NCBI GenBank assembly: GCA_020692565.1 | Contig: JAIMKJ010000003.1 | Span: 85,803 to 149,802 of the forward strand | Source of the DNA: Thermomonas sp. | Lineage (GTDB): Bacteria; Pseudomonadota; Gammaproteobacteria; Xanthomonadales; Xanthomonadaceae | Length of the DNA stretch: 64,000 nucleotides | Direction: 5' to 3' | Part shown: piece by piece, positions 9,634-19,400 of the stretch | Layout: each line of letters begins with the position of its first letter | How positions within the stretch are numbered: position 1 is the first letter of the stretch | Translations under genes and position numbers: made by a program | The notes under the pieces: model-generated | Told to the model about the DNA's origin: nothing | Seen by the model: the letters and a program-made list of their open reading frames with translations, nothing else | The model's database searches: none

Positions 9634-9825
9634 GAGCTCGCGCGGCACTGCCGCGCGGTTGCCCCGAACGCCCGCACATGGGCCAGCGGCACTGCCGCTG
9701 GCGGGCATGCATGAATGCATGCCCCGGCCTTGCCGGCGGAGCAGGATGCGAAGCCGCGCAAGTGCGGACCGGGCACTTCGAAGTCCAAAAAAGTTTCGCT
9801 ACGGACGGCATCGCATCGACCATCG
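9634..9825 (+). ncRNA. Candidate structured RNA element, copy B (tandem paralog with expanded multi-hairpin insert)
   Basis: GCGCGGCACTGCCGCGC; ccgcac (9672-9677)/gtgcgg (9762-9767) closing stem around three hairpins: ccagcggc-act-gccgctgg, gggcatgca-tgaa-tgcatgccc, ccggc-ctt-gccgg; tail gggcacttcgaagtcc...gtttcgctacggacggcatcgc. Confidence 0.5.
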
Positions 9826-9870
9826 AAGCCATGCTCATCACGCGCCACTACCGCGCACCGCCCCAACCAA

Positions 9871-9902
9871 AGACGCCGTGCATCACGCACGGCGTCTTTT
9901 TT
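9871..9902 (+). terminator. Strong Rho-independent terminator of the rtcB/ncRNA unit
   Basis: agacgccgtgc-atcac-gcacggcgtct followed by ttttt. Confidence 0.9.
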
Positions 9903-9918
9903 CATGCGAAACGAACGG

Positions 9919-10143
9919 TCACCCGCAGCAATAGCACTGCAACGGCTTGCCCGGCCCGCCCGGGCCGAGACTGCCGCCGAAACCGGGGCATTCGGTCCTG
10001 CATGCCCAGGCATTGCAGCTTTCGTACTGGGTACCGGCGGTGCCGGTCTCGGTGGCGATGGCCTGGGCCGCGCCGAACCCCATCGCCGCAACGAACGCGG
10101 CCCCGAGGATCAGCGAGCGGAACGACACTCTGCGCATCTTCAT
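9919..10143 (-). CDS. Small secreted six-cysteine peptide (paralog 2)
   Basis: 74 aa MKMRRVSFRSLILGAAFVAAMGFGAAQAIATETGTAGTQYESCNAWACRTECPGFGGSLGPGGPGKPLQCYCCG; signal peptide, C-x4-C-x3-C...C-x-CC. Confidence 0.75.
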   Translation of the reverse strand: MKMRRVSFRSLILGAAFVAAMGFGAAQAIATETGTAGTQYESCNAWACRTECPGFGGSLGPGGPGKPLQCYCCG

Positions 10144-10240
10144 ATCGACACTCCTTGTTGACGCTGCACATCGCCTTCCTGGCGACATGCGCGGCGGAAT
10201 GATCGCGCCCTCCGTGGCGCGGACATCGCGACGCCTGCGC

Positions 10241-10483
10241 TCACTCGGAGGCGCAGCAATCGCACAGCGGACCACCGTTGGGCATGATCCCGTAATACGT
10301 GCCGCCGGCCTCGCCGCAGGCGGACATGCACGGCCAGAGGTCGTCGCAGTAACCGCGCTGCTCGCTGCCTGGCCGGTCGGTGGCGCTGGCAAATGCCTGC
10401 ATCGCGCCGAAGCCCATCGCGCCCACGAACACCGCGACCAGCAGACCCTTGCGCCAGAACGTTCCTGTCATCGTCATCATCAA
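10241..10483 (-). CDS. Small secreted six-cysteine peptide (paralog 1)
   Basis: 80 aa MMMTMTGTFWRKGLLVAVFVGAMGFGAMQAFASATDRPGSEQRGYCDDLWPCMSACGEAGGTYYGIMPNGGPLCDCCASE; start overlaps stop of upstream redoxin gene. Confidence 0.8.
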   Translation of the reverse strand: MMMTMTGTFWRKGLLVAVFVGAMGFGAMQAFASATDRPGSEQRGYCDDLWPCMSACGEAGGTYYGIMPNGGPLCDCCASE

Positions 10484-11085
10484 CTCCCTGTGCGTGGCCG
10501 TGGCGGCGCATCCTTGCGTCGCAGCTCGGCGAGAAGACTGTCGACCTGCTCCCTGGTATCGAAAACGCCCTGCACCGCATGGCGAACGCGGCCCTCGCCG
10601 TCGATCGCGAGCAGCAGCGGCACGCCGCGCGCGCGATAGAGCATGAGTTCGCGCGGCGCATTCAACAGCGCGACCGGAAAATCGAAATCATGCGCGTGCA
10701 CGAACGCAGCGGCCTGCGCGGAATCGCATTGGCAGACGCCGATCACCGCGACGCGATCGCCGAATTCTTTCCTGATCGCGCGCGCGGTCTCGGCCACCGT
10801 CGGCGCCGAAGCGCGACAGTATTTGCAGGTGTGGTTGAAGAAGAAGAGGATCTGACGTTCGCCGGCGGGGTCGCCGAGCGCGAGCCTGGCGCCGTCCAGC
10901 GCGGTGGTTTCGACCACCGGCACATACATGCCGGGATACGCGTACGCGGCGCGATCGGTCAGCCAGTCGCGATCCGCGCGCAGGCCGCGGTTCTGCCAGC
11001 CCAGCAGGGCGACGAGAACGCTCGCCGCCAACAGTGCGATCCATACGAAGATCGAGCGCCACATCCTGGTGACCCCGCGAAACAT
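10480..11085 (-). CDS. Membrane-anchored redoxin / thioredoxin-like (TlpA/MauD-like)
   Basis: N-terminal TM; FFFNHTCKYCRASAPT CxxC active site; RARGVPLLLAIDGEGRV cis-Pro loop region. Confidence 0.85.
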   Translation of the reverse strand: MFRGVTRMWRSIFVWIALLAASVLVALLGWQNRGLRADRDWLTDRAAYAYPGMYVPVVETTALDGARLALGDPAGERQILFFFNHTCKYCRASAPTVAETARAIRKEFGDRVAVIGVCQCDSAQAAAFVHAHDFDFPVALLNAPRELMLYRARGVPLLLAIDGEGRVRHAVQGVFDTREQVDSLLAELRRKDAPPRPRTGS

Positions 11086-11138
11086 GATGTCCGCATACTG
11101 GTAGCGGGCAGGCCGCGCGTCAAGCGCCGCATCCGCGT

Positions 11139-13025
11139 TCAGGCTGTGGTGTGCGCTTGCTCACGTTCCTGCTGCTGCAGCGTCCACATCTGCGCGTAAT
11201 GCCCGCCGCGCGCCAGCAGTTCGCCGTGGCGTCCGCGCTCGACGATCCGGCCCTGATCCATCACCAGGATCTCGTCCGCGTTCATCACTGTCGACAGCCG
11301 ATGCGCGATGACGATGGTCGTGCGCCCCTGCGCGATGCGATCCAGTTCGGCCTGGATCGCTTTCTCGGATTTCGAATCCAGCGCCGAAGTCGCTTCGTCG
11401 AAGATCAGGATCGCGGGATTCTTCAGCAATGCGCGGGCGATGGCGACGCGCTGTTTCTCGCCGCCGGAAAGCTTCAATCCGCGCTCGCCGACCTCGGTGT
11501 CGTAGCCGTCGGGCAGACCGACGATGGATGCGTGGATATGCGCGGCGCGCGCGGCCTGCTCGACCTCTTCCCGCGTCGCATCGGGGCGCCCGTAGAGAAT
11601 GTTGTAGTAGATGGTGTCGTTGAACAGCACGGTATCCTGCGGCACGATCGCGATCGCCTTGCGCAGCGAGGCCTGGGTGTAGTCGCGCACGTCGCGCAGC
11701 GCGCCATCGTCGCCTTCGATCGAGATGCTGCCGTCGTCGACATCGTAGAAGCGGTACAGCAGCCGGCCGAGCGTGGATTTTCCGGAACCGGAATGACCGA
11801 CCACCGCGAGCGTGCCGCCGCGCGGCACTTCGAAACCGACTTCGCGCAGGATCTCGCGGCGCGGGTCGTAGCCGAAGCGGACGCGATCGAACACCACCTT
11901 CGGCCGGGTCGCGCGCAGCGGCACCGCGTCGGCGCGGTCGCGCACGTCCATGCTTTCGTCGAGCAGGCCGAAGAGGCGTTCGAGATTGGTGAAGGCCTGT
12001 TTGACCTCGCGATACATCATGCCCAGCAGATTCAGCGGCGCCGACAGTTGCAGCAGCACCGCGTTGACGAAGACCAGGCCGCCGATGGTCATGGTGCCGT
12101 CGACCACGCCGGCGGCGGCGCGCCACATCATCGCGGTGACGCCGAGCGCGACGATGGTGACCTGGCCCAGATTCAGAAGACCGAGGGTCTTGCGGCTCAT
12201 CACCTGCGCCTCCTCGCGGTGCTGCAGGCTCTGGTCGTAACGTTTGGCCTCGTGCTCTTCGTTGCCGAAATACTTCACCGTTTCGTAGTTCAGCAGCGAA
12301 TCGACCGCGCGCTCGTTGGCCCGGGTGTCGGCTTCGACCGCGGCGCGGTAATAGCGCGTGCGCCATTCGGTGATCATGAAGGTGAAGATCATGTAGGCGA
12401 TCAGGGTGGCGATGACGATCGCCGCGAAGCCCCAGTCGTACATCCACACCAGCACGGCGGTGACCAGCACGATCTCGAACAGGGTCGGCAGGATGGTGTA
12501 GATCATCCAGTCGAGCAGGTCGGAGATCGCGGAACCGCCGCGCTCGATATCACGGGCGACGCCGCCGGTGCGGCGGGCCAGATGGAAGCGCAGCGACAGC
12601 GCGTGCAGGTGGCGGAACACCTGCAGCGTCACACGCCGCGAGACCCGCGCCATCACCCGCGCGAACACGATCTGGCGCACTTCCGCGAACAGCGTCATGC
12701 CGACGCGCGAGGCGCCGTAAGCCAGCAGCAGCGCCACCGGCATGACCAGCACGGCCGCGGCGTCGCCCTTGTCGAGCGCACCGACGTCGAGCGCATCCAC
12801 CAGCTTCTTCAGTACCAGCGGCACCGCGAGGCCGGCGACCTTGCCGGCGACCACCAGCGCCAGGGCGAGCAGGATGCGGGTCATGAACGGGCGCAGATAC
12901 GGCACCAGCTCGCGCAGGATCTGGCTTTCGCTGCGGGCGTTGGCCACTTTGGCCGCGGTCAGCGGCATCTGTTCGGGAGATTCGGGGGATTGCGGGTCGA
13001 CGGATGCGGCGGGCGGCGTTTTCAT
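11139..13025 (-). CDS. ABC transporter, ATP-binding/permease (Atm1/HMT-type exporter)
   Basis: TM domain with [16 protein letters not shown] motif; Walker [42 protein letters not shown]. Confidence 0.93.
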   Translation of the reverse strand: MKTPPAASVDPQSPESPEQMPLTAAKVANARSESQILRELVPYLRPFMTRILLALALVVAGKVAGLAVPLVLKKLVDALDVGALDKGDAAAVLVMPVALLLAYGASRVGMTLFAEVRQIVFARVMARVSRRVTLQVFRHLHALSLRFHLARRTGGVARDIERGGSAISDLLDWMIYTILPTLFEIVLVTAVLVWMYDWGFAAIVIATLIAYMIFTFMITEWRTRYYRAAVEADTRANERAVDSLLNYETVKYFGNEEHEAKRYDQSLQHREEAQVMSRKTLGLLNLGQVTIVALGVTAMMWRAAAGVVDGTMTIGGLVFVNAVLLQLSAPLNLLGMMYREVKQAFTNLERLFGLLDESMDVRDRADAVPLRATRPKVVFDRVRFGYDPRREILREVGFEVPRGGTLAVVGHSGSGKSTLGRLLYRFYDVDDGSISIEGDDGALRDVRDYTQASLRKAIAIVPQDTVLFNDTIYYNILYGRPDATREEVEQAARAAHIHASIVGLPDGYDTEVGERGLKLSGGEKQRVAIARALLKNPAILIFDEATSALDSKSEKAIQAELDRIAQGRTTIVIAHRLSTVMNADEILVMDQGRIVERGRHGELLARGGHYAQMWTLQQQEREQAHTTA

Positions 13026-13135
13026 CGCGGCATGATGGGGCCGCCGCCTGCGGAATCAAAGCTGGAATCGAAGCCGCAATCCCGTCCGTCGCCGCCTTTT
13101 GCGCCGCGTGGTGCGGCCATGCTTCACTGTCGCGC

Positions 13136-13462
13136 ATGGCCGTGTATGTCGACAACGCAGTGTTCCAGTGGCGCGGGCGGCGCTGGGCGCATCTGCTGGC
13201 CGACGATCTGGACGAACTGCACGCCTTCGCCGCGCGCCTGGGCATGCCGCGACGCGCCTTCCAGGACAAGCGCAGCGGCGCGCATTACGACATCGACAGC
13301 GCGATGCGCGAAGCGGCGCTGCGCCTGGGCGCCGAGCCGGTGTCGCGCCAGCAGGATCGCGGGCGCATGCGTGCGATCATCGCCAACGCACGGCGGCAGT
13401 GGAGCGGTTACGTTTCCGATCCGGTGGGCGACGCGGCCGATGGCGCTGCCGACGCCTCCTGA
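13136..13462 (+). CDS. DUF4031-like protein
   Basis: [42 protein letters not shown] pattern typical of DUF4031. Confidence 0.8.
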   Translation: MAVYVDNAVFQWRGRRWAHLLADDLDELHAFAARLGMPRRAFQDKRSGAHYDIDSAMREAALRLGAEPVSRQQDRGRMRAIIANARRQWSGYVSDPVGDAADGAADAS

Positions 13463-13502
13463 TCGATCATTCGATATTCCGCCCCGGCCCCTGGAGAACC
13501 CG

Positions 13503-13958
13503 ATGTCCGCTTTCGATCTGTCGCCACCCGACGACGCCCAGCGCGAGACCCTGGCCGCTGCGCTGTCGCCGGAAGAACGTCGCGTGCTGCTGACGCACGG
13601 CACCGAAGCGCCCTTCTGCGGCGTGTTCCTCGACAACAAGCGCGAGGGCGTCTACGTCTGCCGCTTCTGCGGGCTGCCGCTGTTCCGCTCGAACGCGAAA
13701 TTCGATTCCGGCACCGGCTGGCCGAGTTTCTTCGCGCCTTACGACGAAGCCCACATCGGCCGCATCCGCGACGCCAGCTACGGCATGGTCCGGGTCGAAA
13801 TCGTCTGCAAGCGCTGCAGCAGCCACCTTGGCCATGTCTTTCCGGACGGCCCGCCGCCCACCGGCGAGCGCCATTGCCTGAATTCGGTGTCGCTGGGCTT
13901 CGTCGGCGCCGGTGAAGCGCTGCCCGACCCGCTGGGGCGCGACGAAACGACCGCCTGA
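13503..13958 (+). CDS. msrB: Peptide-methionine (R)-S-oxide reductase
   Basis: [51 protein letters not shown]. Confidence 0.95.
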   Translation: MSAFDLSPPDDAQRETLAAALSPEERRVLLTHGTEAPFCGVFLDNKREGVYVCRFCGLPLFRSNAKFDSGTGWPSFFAPYDEAHIGRIRDASYGMVRVEIVCKRCSSHLGHVFPDGPPPTGERHCLNSVSLGFVGAGEALPDPLGRDETTA

Positions 13959-14029
13959 AGGCCGCCGGGTAGGCCCGCGACGGACGATTGCGTATCCTTG
14001 GCCGTCTTTCGCAGCCCGGCGCTACCGTC

Positions 14030-14278
14030 ATGATCGATACGCTTCCCGACCGCCTCAGCAACGATCCGCGCAGCCCGTTCTACGACGCCGACCTGCTGGA
14101 ACGGGGCATCGGCATCCGCTTCAACGGCGTGGATCGCAACAACGTCGAGGAATACTGCGTCAGCGAAGGCTGGGTGCGGGTGATCGCCGGCAAGGCCCTC
14201 GACCGGCGCGGCCAGCCGATGACGATGAAATTGAAAGGTACGGTCGAGCCGTATCTGCGCGACGTCGAGGCGGAATAA
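14030..14278 (+). CDS. DUF3297 family protein
   Basis: DTLPDRLSNDPRSPFYDADLLERGIGIRFNGVDRNNVEEYCVSEGWVRV. Confidence 0.8.
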   Translation: MIDTLPDRLSNDPRSPFYDADLLERGIGIRFNGVDRNNVEEYCVSEGWVRVIAGKALDRRGQPMTMKLKGTVEPYLRDVEAE

Positions 14279-14354
14279 CGCAGACGCGCTGCGAATCGCA
14301 GCGCAGACCCGACTTTGGAGATCGTTCCAAATGTCGCACGCGCCGATAAAGCCA

Positions 14355-14458
14355 GTGTCACCCCGGACACCCGCAGAGCGGGTAGAGGGATCTGCTGTTA
14401 TCGCATTACCCGCTATAAGCAGATCCCTCCTCGGGCTTCGCCCGCGTTCGGGATGACA
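14355..14458. repeat. Intergenic palindromic repeat element (REP/MITE-like)
   Basis: gagggatctgct (14385-14396) / agcagatccctc (14418-14429), flanked by gtgtcaccccggac and cgggatgacat. Confidence 0.5.
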
Positions 14459-14507
14459 TGCTTTTTTCCGGACCCGGGATTTTGAACGGGCCCTTGGACC
14501 GCAGCCT

Positions 14508-15149
14508 TCACTTCGCGGTCGCGCCGCCGAGATGGCGCGACAGGAATCCGAGCAGTTTCGCGTAGAACTCGCGCTGATGCGGTTCGGTGTAGAAGCCGTG
14601 CCCCTCGTGCGGGAAGTACAGGCTCTCCACCGGTACGCCGGCTTTCTTCAGCGCTTTTTCCATCTGCTCGGTGTGCTCCACCGGCGCACGCACATCCTTG
14701 CCGCCCGCTGCGAGGAACACCGGCACCTTGATCCGATGCGCCAGTGCCGTCGGCGAAATCGCGGCCATGCCGTCGCGCTCGCCAAGCCATTCGTTCGCCC
14801 AGTTCCGCATCCAGCGCGCCGCACGGGCGTCGTCCCGGTGCATCTTCTCGATGTTGTAGACACCGACATAGCCTGCGGCGCAGCGATAGAGGTCGGGTTC
14901 TTTCGCCGCGCCCATCAGTGCCGCATAGCCACCGTAACTCGCGCCGTAGATGCAGATGCGCTGCGGATCGGCGATGCCCTGGGCGATGGCCCAACGCGTG
15001 ACATCGGTGAGATCGTCCTGCAGTGTGCCGCCCCATTCGCGTGCGCCGATCTGATGGAAAGCGCGCCCGTAGTTGCCCGAGCCACGATAGTTGACGCGCA
15101 GCACCGCGTAACCGGCGGCGACGAGCATCTGGGTTTCGTTGTCGTATAG
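14508..15149 (-). pseudogene. S9 prolyl oligopeptidase, C-terminal catalytic fragment only (5' end missing)
   Basis: LYDNETQMLVAAGYAVLRVNYRGSGNYG...YGASYGGYAALMGA...FPHEGHGF; N-terminal beta-propeller absent, in-frame stops immediately upstream in low-GC DNA. Confidence 0.8.
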
Positions 15150-15170
15150 CTTTGGTGGCTATCACCAAAG
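15150..15170. repeat. Perfect 8-bp inverted repeat at the S9 fragment/low-GC junction
   Basis: ctttggtg-gctat-caccaaag. Confidence 0.6.
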
Positions 15171-15636
15171 GGCAGTCATGAAAGGATCTGCAAGCAATCC
15201 TGGATGATCGTCCTGAAACCTAATACAGTCATCAGGCAGATAGAACAGCATGAGGACTTTTCCGCCAACCAGCGCAGTCGAATCCTAGATGACGATGACC
15301 GCCTACACATCGCCGTTAGATACCAGAATCTTCGCCGCTCACAGTAGACGAAACTGAACGGATCACGTAGGCACTTTGCGCAATTAACATTTTTTGAGGC
15401 CATGTCTAATGGCATGGGCGCGCAAGCACCATTACGGAAAATCAATAACTTAGAGTTAATTCGCTGCACGGAGGCGCACCGAAATTCACAATTTCGCACG
15501 CTCTGCGACTAGCGAATGTTATAAAAACACCGTTGCCGAGGCAGGCAACGGGGGCCGTGGCGGATTCGTAGCAGCTCTCACTCGTTGAATCGAGACTCGC
15601 ATTGAAGCGTTAGTTACAGTGAAAAAGGAGAGGACT

Positions 15637-16044
15637 GTGTCCAACCAGCAAATTCACCATATACAATTGCGTTGCTTCGCGGAACCTGAGGGCCGCCAAT
15701 GGCAAGCTTTCTGTGTTGATTTGTCGTTGGCCGTGCAAGGTGAATCGTTGGCTGAAGTCAGGCGCAAGCTGCATGAACAAGTTAGATCGTACGTGGAAGA
15801 AGCGTATACGATCGACCGGGAGTACGCAGAGCAGCTGATGTGTCGCAAAGCACCAGTGTCTATTCGGTTCAAGTATTACAGATATTGTTTTCGCCAAAAG
15901 GTTGCCGAATTATTTTCGAAACAGCCTGAAAGCCGCCCTGCGCGTCGACGCGCCGTTATTGCATCCGCGGTGAAGCGACAACGTCGCGGACCGTTGCGGC
16001 CTGTTGCGTTCGTCGATCAAGTACCGGGTCACGCGACCTGCTAA
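15637..16044 (+). CDS. HicB-like antitoxin (RNase H-like domain, no obvious HTH)
   Basis: GTG start with AAGGAG SD; RQWQAFCVDLSLAVQGESLAEVRRKLHEQVRSYVEEAY is HicB-like; adjacent to HicA-like ORF. Confidence 0.6.
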   Translation: MSNQQIHHIQLRCFAEPEGRQWQAFCVDLSLAVQGESLAEVRRKLHEQVRSYVEEAYTIDREYAEQLMCRKAPVSIRFKYYRYCFRQKVAELFSKQPESRPARRRAVIASAVKRQRRGPLRPVAFVDQVPGHATC

Positions 16045-16075
16045 TTGATCGCTCGGCGCAGGGGAGGCGCTTGGC

Positions 16076-16318
16076 GTGTCTAGTCAAAATCCGCAGCTTA
16101 CCTGCAAAGAAGTAAAGCAAATTCTGAAAAACCTCGGCTTCGAACCTCGCAAGACCAAGGCAACCAGTCACGAACATTGGGTTAAAATTTCGAACGGCTC
16201 GCTATTGAAGGTCACAGTTGACTGTCCTAAGGCGCCGTTCGGCCAAGACCTTATAAAGTCAATGGCGAATCAAGCAGGTGTTTCCAAGAGAGACTTCTAT
16301 GCTGCGTTAAATATGTAG
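16076..16318 (+). CDS. HicA-like toxin (YcfA/type II toxin family)
   Basis: CKEVKQILKNLGFEPRKTKATSHEHWVKISNGSLLKVTVDCPKAPFGQDLIKSMANQAGVSKRDFYAAL; K/S-x-HxxW motif. Confidence 0.75.
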   Translation: MSSQNPQLTCKEVKQILKNLGFEPRKTKATSHEHWVKISNGSLLKVTVDCPKAPFGQDLIKSMANQAGVSKRDFYAALNM

Positions 16319-16331
16319 AGTTGCATAAATC

Positions 16332-16357
16332 AAAGGGCCCGCAAGGCCCTTTTTTTT
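16332..16357 (+). terminator. Rho-independent terminator after the HicBA-like pair
   Basis: aaagggcc-cgcaa-ggcccttt followed by ttttt. Confidence 0.85.
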
Positions 16358-16432
16358 CGACTCGCACCGGATCCACCTAAAGTGAGCGGCTACTGGAAAG
16401 CTGTCGTGCCTACTAAAGGGCGAACGCGGCGT

Positions 16433-19400
16433 TCAGACCTCGTCCGGCAGCAGGCAGCGGCCCATGTGTTCGACCGTCGGCGCCTCGAAGAACAGCTTGA
16501 GCGGCAGATCGATGCCCAAGGTTTCGCGGATCGCCGCGATCAGGCGCATCGCCATCAGCGAGTGGCCGCCGAGGTCGAAGAAGTTGTCGTGGATGCCGAC
16601 GCGCTCCACGCCCAGCAGTTCCGCCCACATCGCCGCCAGCACTTCCTCGATCGGCGTGCGCGGTGCGACGTACGGGCGACCGGCCAGCACCGTGGCGCCG
16701 TCCGGCGCGGGCAGCGCCTTGCGGTCCAGCTTGCCGTTGGCGGTCAGCGGCCAGGCGTCCAGGCGCATGTACGCCGTCGGCACCATGTAGTCCGGCAACA
16801 GCGACTGCAACTGCGCGCGCAGGCCCTCGGCGTCGGTGCCCGCATCGCCGGATGCGTCCTGCAGGTAGTACGCCACCAGACGCTTCTGCGCCGCGCCGCC
16901 CTGCTCCGGCGCTTCCTGCGCCACGACCACGGCGTCCTGCACGCCCGGCAGGGCGGCCAGCTTCGCTTCGATCTCGCCCAGCTCGATCCGGTAACCGCGG
17001 ATCTTGACCTGGAAGTCGTTGCGCCCCTGGTACTCGATCATCCCGTCGGCGCGCCAGCGCCCGAGATCGCCGGTGCGGTACAGGCGGTCGCCCGCGACGA
17101 ACGGGCTGTCGATGAAGCGTTCGGCGGTCAATTCGGGCCGGCGCAGATAGCCCCGGGCCACGCCCGCGCCGCCGATGTAGAGCTCGCCGGTGACGCCCAC
17201 CGGCACCGGTTGACGCTCGGGGTCCAGCACGTAGATGCGCTCGTTGGGCAGCGGTCCGCCCAAGGGGACGGTCTCGGCGGCTTCGGCGTCCGGCGGGCAC
17301 CGGTACGCCGCGCTCAACACCGTGGTCTCGGTCGGGCCATAGAAGTTGAAGAAACGCCGGCCCCGGCTCCAGCGTCGCGCCAGCGATGGCGGCACCGCTT
17401 CGCCGCCACTGGTCAGTGTGTGCATCGACGCCAGCGTCAGCGGCTCCGGCATCGACGCCAGCACCACCGGCGAAATCAGCGCATGGGTCGCCTGGCGACG
17501 TTCGACCAGCCCCTCCAGCGTTTCGCCCAGCAGCACCTCGCCCGGCTCGGCCAGATGCAGCGAGCCGCCGGCGGCGAACGCCATCACCCACTCCAGCACG
17601 AACGCATCGAAGCCGAAGGACGCGAACTGCAGCACCCGGGTCCGCGCCGACAGCTCCAGTGGCTCGCGCAGCGCGTGCATCAGCGCCGTCGGGCCGGCAT
17701 GCCGCGCCATCACGCCCTTCGGCGTGCCGGTCGAGCCCGACGTATAGATGACGTAGGCCACGTGCCCGGACGTCAGGCCGGTGTCCTGCAGCGACAGATT
17801 CGCGGTCGAGGCGTCCGACCACAGCGAGCGGTCGCGGTCGATCTCGAACACCGGCGGCGGCGCATCGACACCCGACAGCGCCGCGTCCAATGCCGCGCGG
17901 CTGGCCGCGTCGGTCAGGATCAGCGCGGGGCGGGCATCCGCCAGCATTTCCGCAACCCGCTCCCGCGGATAGGCGACATCCACCGGCACGTAGGCGCCGC
18001 CGGACTTCATGATCCCCAGCACCGCTTCGATCGCGAAAACGGAACGCTGCACGAACAGCCCCACCAGCCCGTCCGCGCCCACGCCCTGCCCGCGCAGCCA
18101 GTGCGCGAGGCGGTTCGCGCCGGCATTCAGCGTCGCATAGTCCAGGGTCTGGTTGCCGCAGCTCACCGCCTCGGCGTCCGGCGACGACGCGGCATGGTCT
18201 TCCATGTACGCATGCACCGGGCGCCACGGACCGAAGTCGCAGTCGGTCGCGTTCCAGGTCTGCACGACCTGCCGGTATTCGTCCTCGCCCAGCATCGGCA
18301 ATCGACCCACCGGCCGCGTCGCGTCCGCGGCCATGCCGCGCAGCACCTGCGCCAGATAGCCGCAATAACGCTCGACCGTGGCCCGCTCGAACAGCGCGGT
18401 CGAATACTCGACCACGCCCGCGATCCCGCCGTCCTCGCCTTCGCCGAGACTCACCGTCAGATCGAACTTCGACACCGCGTGCGGCATCCGCAGGTGCCGC
18501 GCCTCCAGTCCGCCGAAGCGCAGATCGCCGGATTCGTTGTTCTGCCAGGCCAGCATGGTCTGGAAGATCGGCGCGTACGCCAGGCTGCGCGCCGGGTTGA
18601 CGACTTCCACCACCTGCTCGAACGGCAGATCCTGGTATTCCTGCGCGGACAGCACCTGCGCCCGCATCCGCTCGATCAGCGTCGACGCCGTCGGGTCGTC
18701 GTGGAGTTGCGCGCGCACCGACAGCGTGTTGACGAAGAATCCGATCAATCCCTGGGTCTCGCTGCGCGCGCGGTTCGCCACCGGCGTGCCCATCACCACG
18801 TCCGTCTGTCCCGACAGCCGCGACACCACCACCGCCCAGGCCGCGAGCAGGGTCATGTAGAGGGTGGCGCCGTGCTTGAGGCTCAGCGCCTTCAGCGCCT
18901 GCGTCAGCGGCGCCTCCAGGCCGATTTCGATCAACGCGCCGCGGTAGTCCTGCTCCAGCGGGCGCTTGCGGTCGGTCGGCAGCGTCAGCAACGCCGGCGC
19001 GCCGCGCAGCGCGTCGCGCCAGTAGTCGCTTTCGCGCTGCAAGCGCTCGCCCTGCAGCCGTTGCCGCTGCCACACCGCATAGTCCGCGTACTGCACCGGC
19101 AACGCCGGCAGCGGATCCGCTTCGCCGTTCACCCGCGCCGAATAGAGCATTTCCAACTCGCGCGACAGCACGCCCATCGACCAGCCGTCGGACACGATGT
19201 GATGCATGGTCAGCAGCAGCACCTGGCGGCCGTCTTCCGACCCGTCGCCCAATGCGACCAGACGGCCGCGCAGCAGCGGGCCCTGCTCCAGATCGAACGG
19301 CGCGCCCGCCTCGAGCACCTGCAGCGCGTGCAGCTCGGCCTGCTGCGCGGACGCGTCGAGCGCGCGCAGATCGTGATGCACCAGCACGAACGGCGTCGGC

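Noticed and set aside
9492-10202. Plus-strand ORFs (236 aa, 148 aa) spanning the rtcB downstream region and the Cys-rich peptides
   Set aside because: They run across the strong terminator and antisense to the peptide genes; the repeated hairpin structure explains the interval better than coding.
15176-15499. 107-aa minus-strand ORF and a 47-aa plus-strand ORF (15204-15347, MIVLKPNTVIRQIEQHEDFSANQRSRILDDDDRLHIAVRYQNLRRSQ) in the low-GC segment
   Set aside because: The minus ORF is composition-driven. The plus ORF has some coding character but no ribosome-binding site or family I recognise, so neither is listed as a feature.
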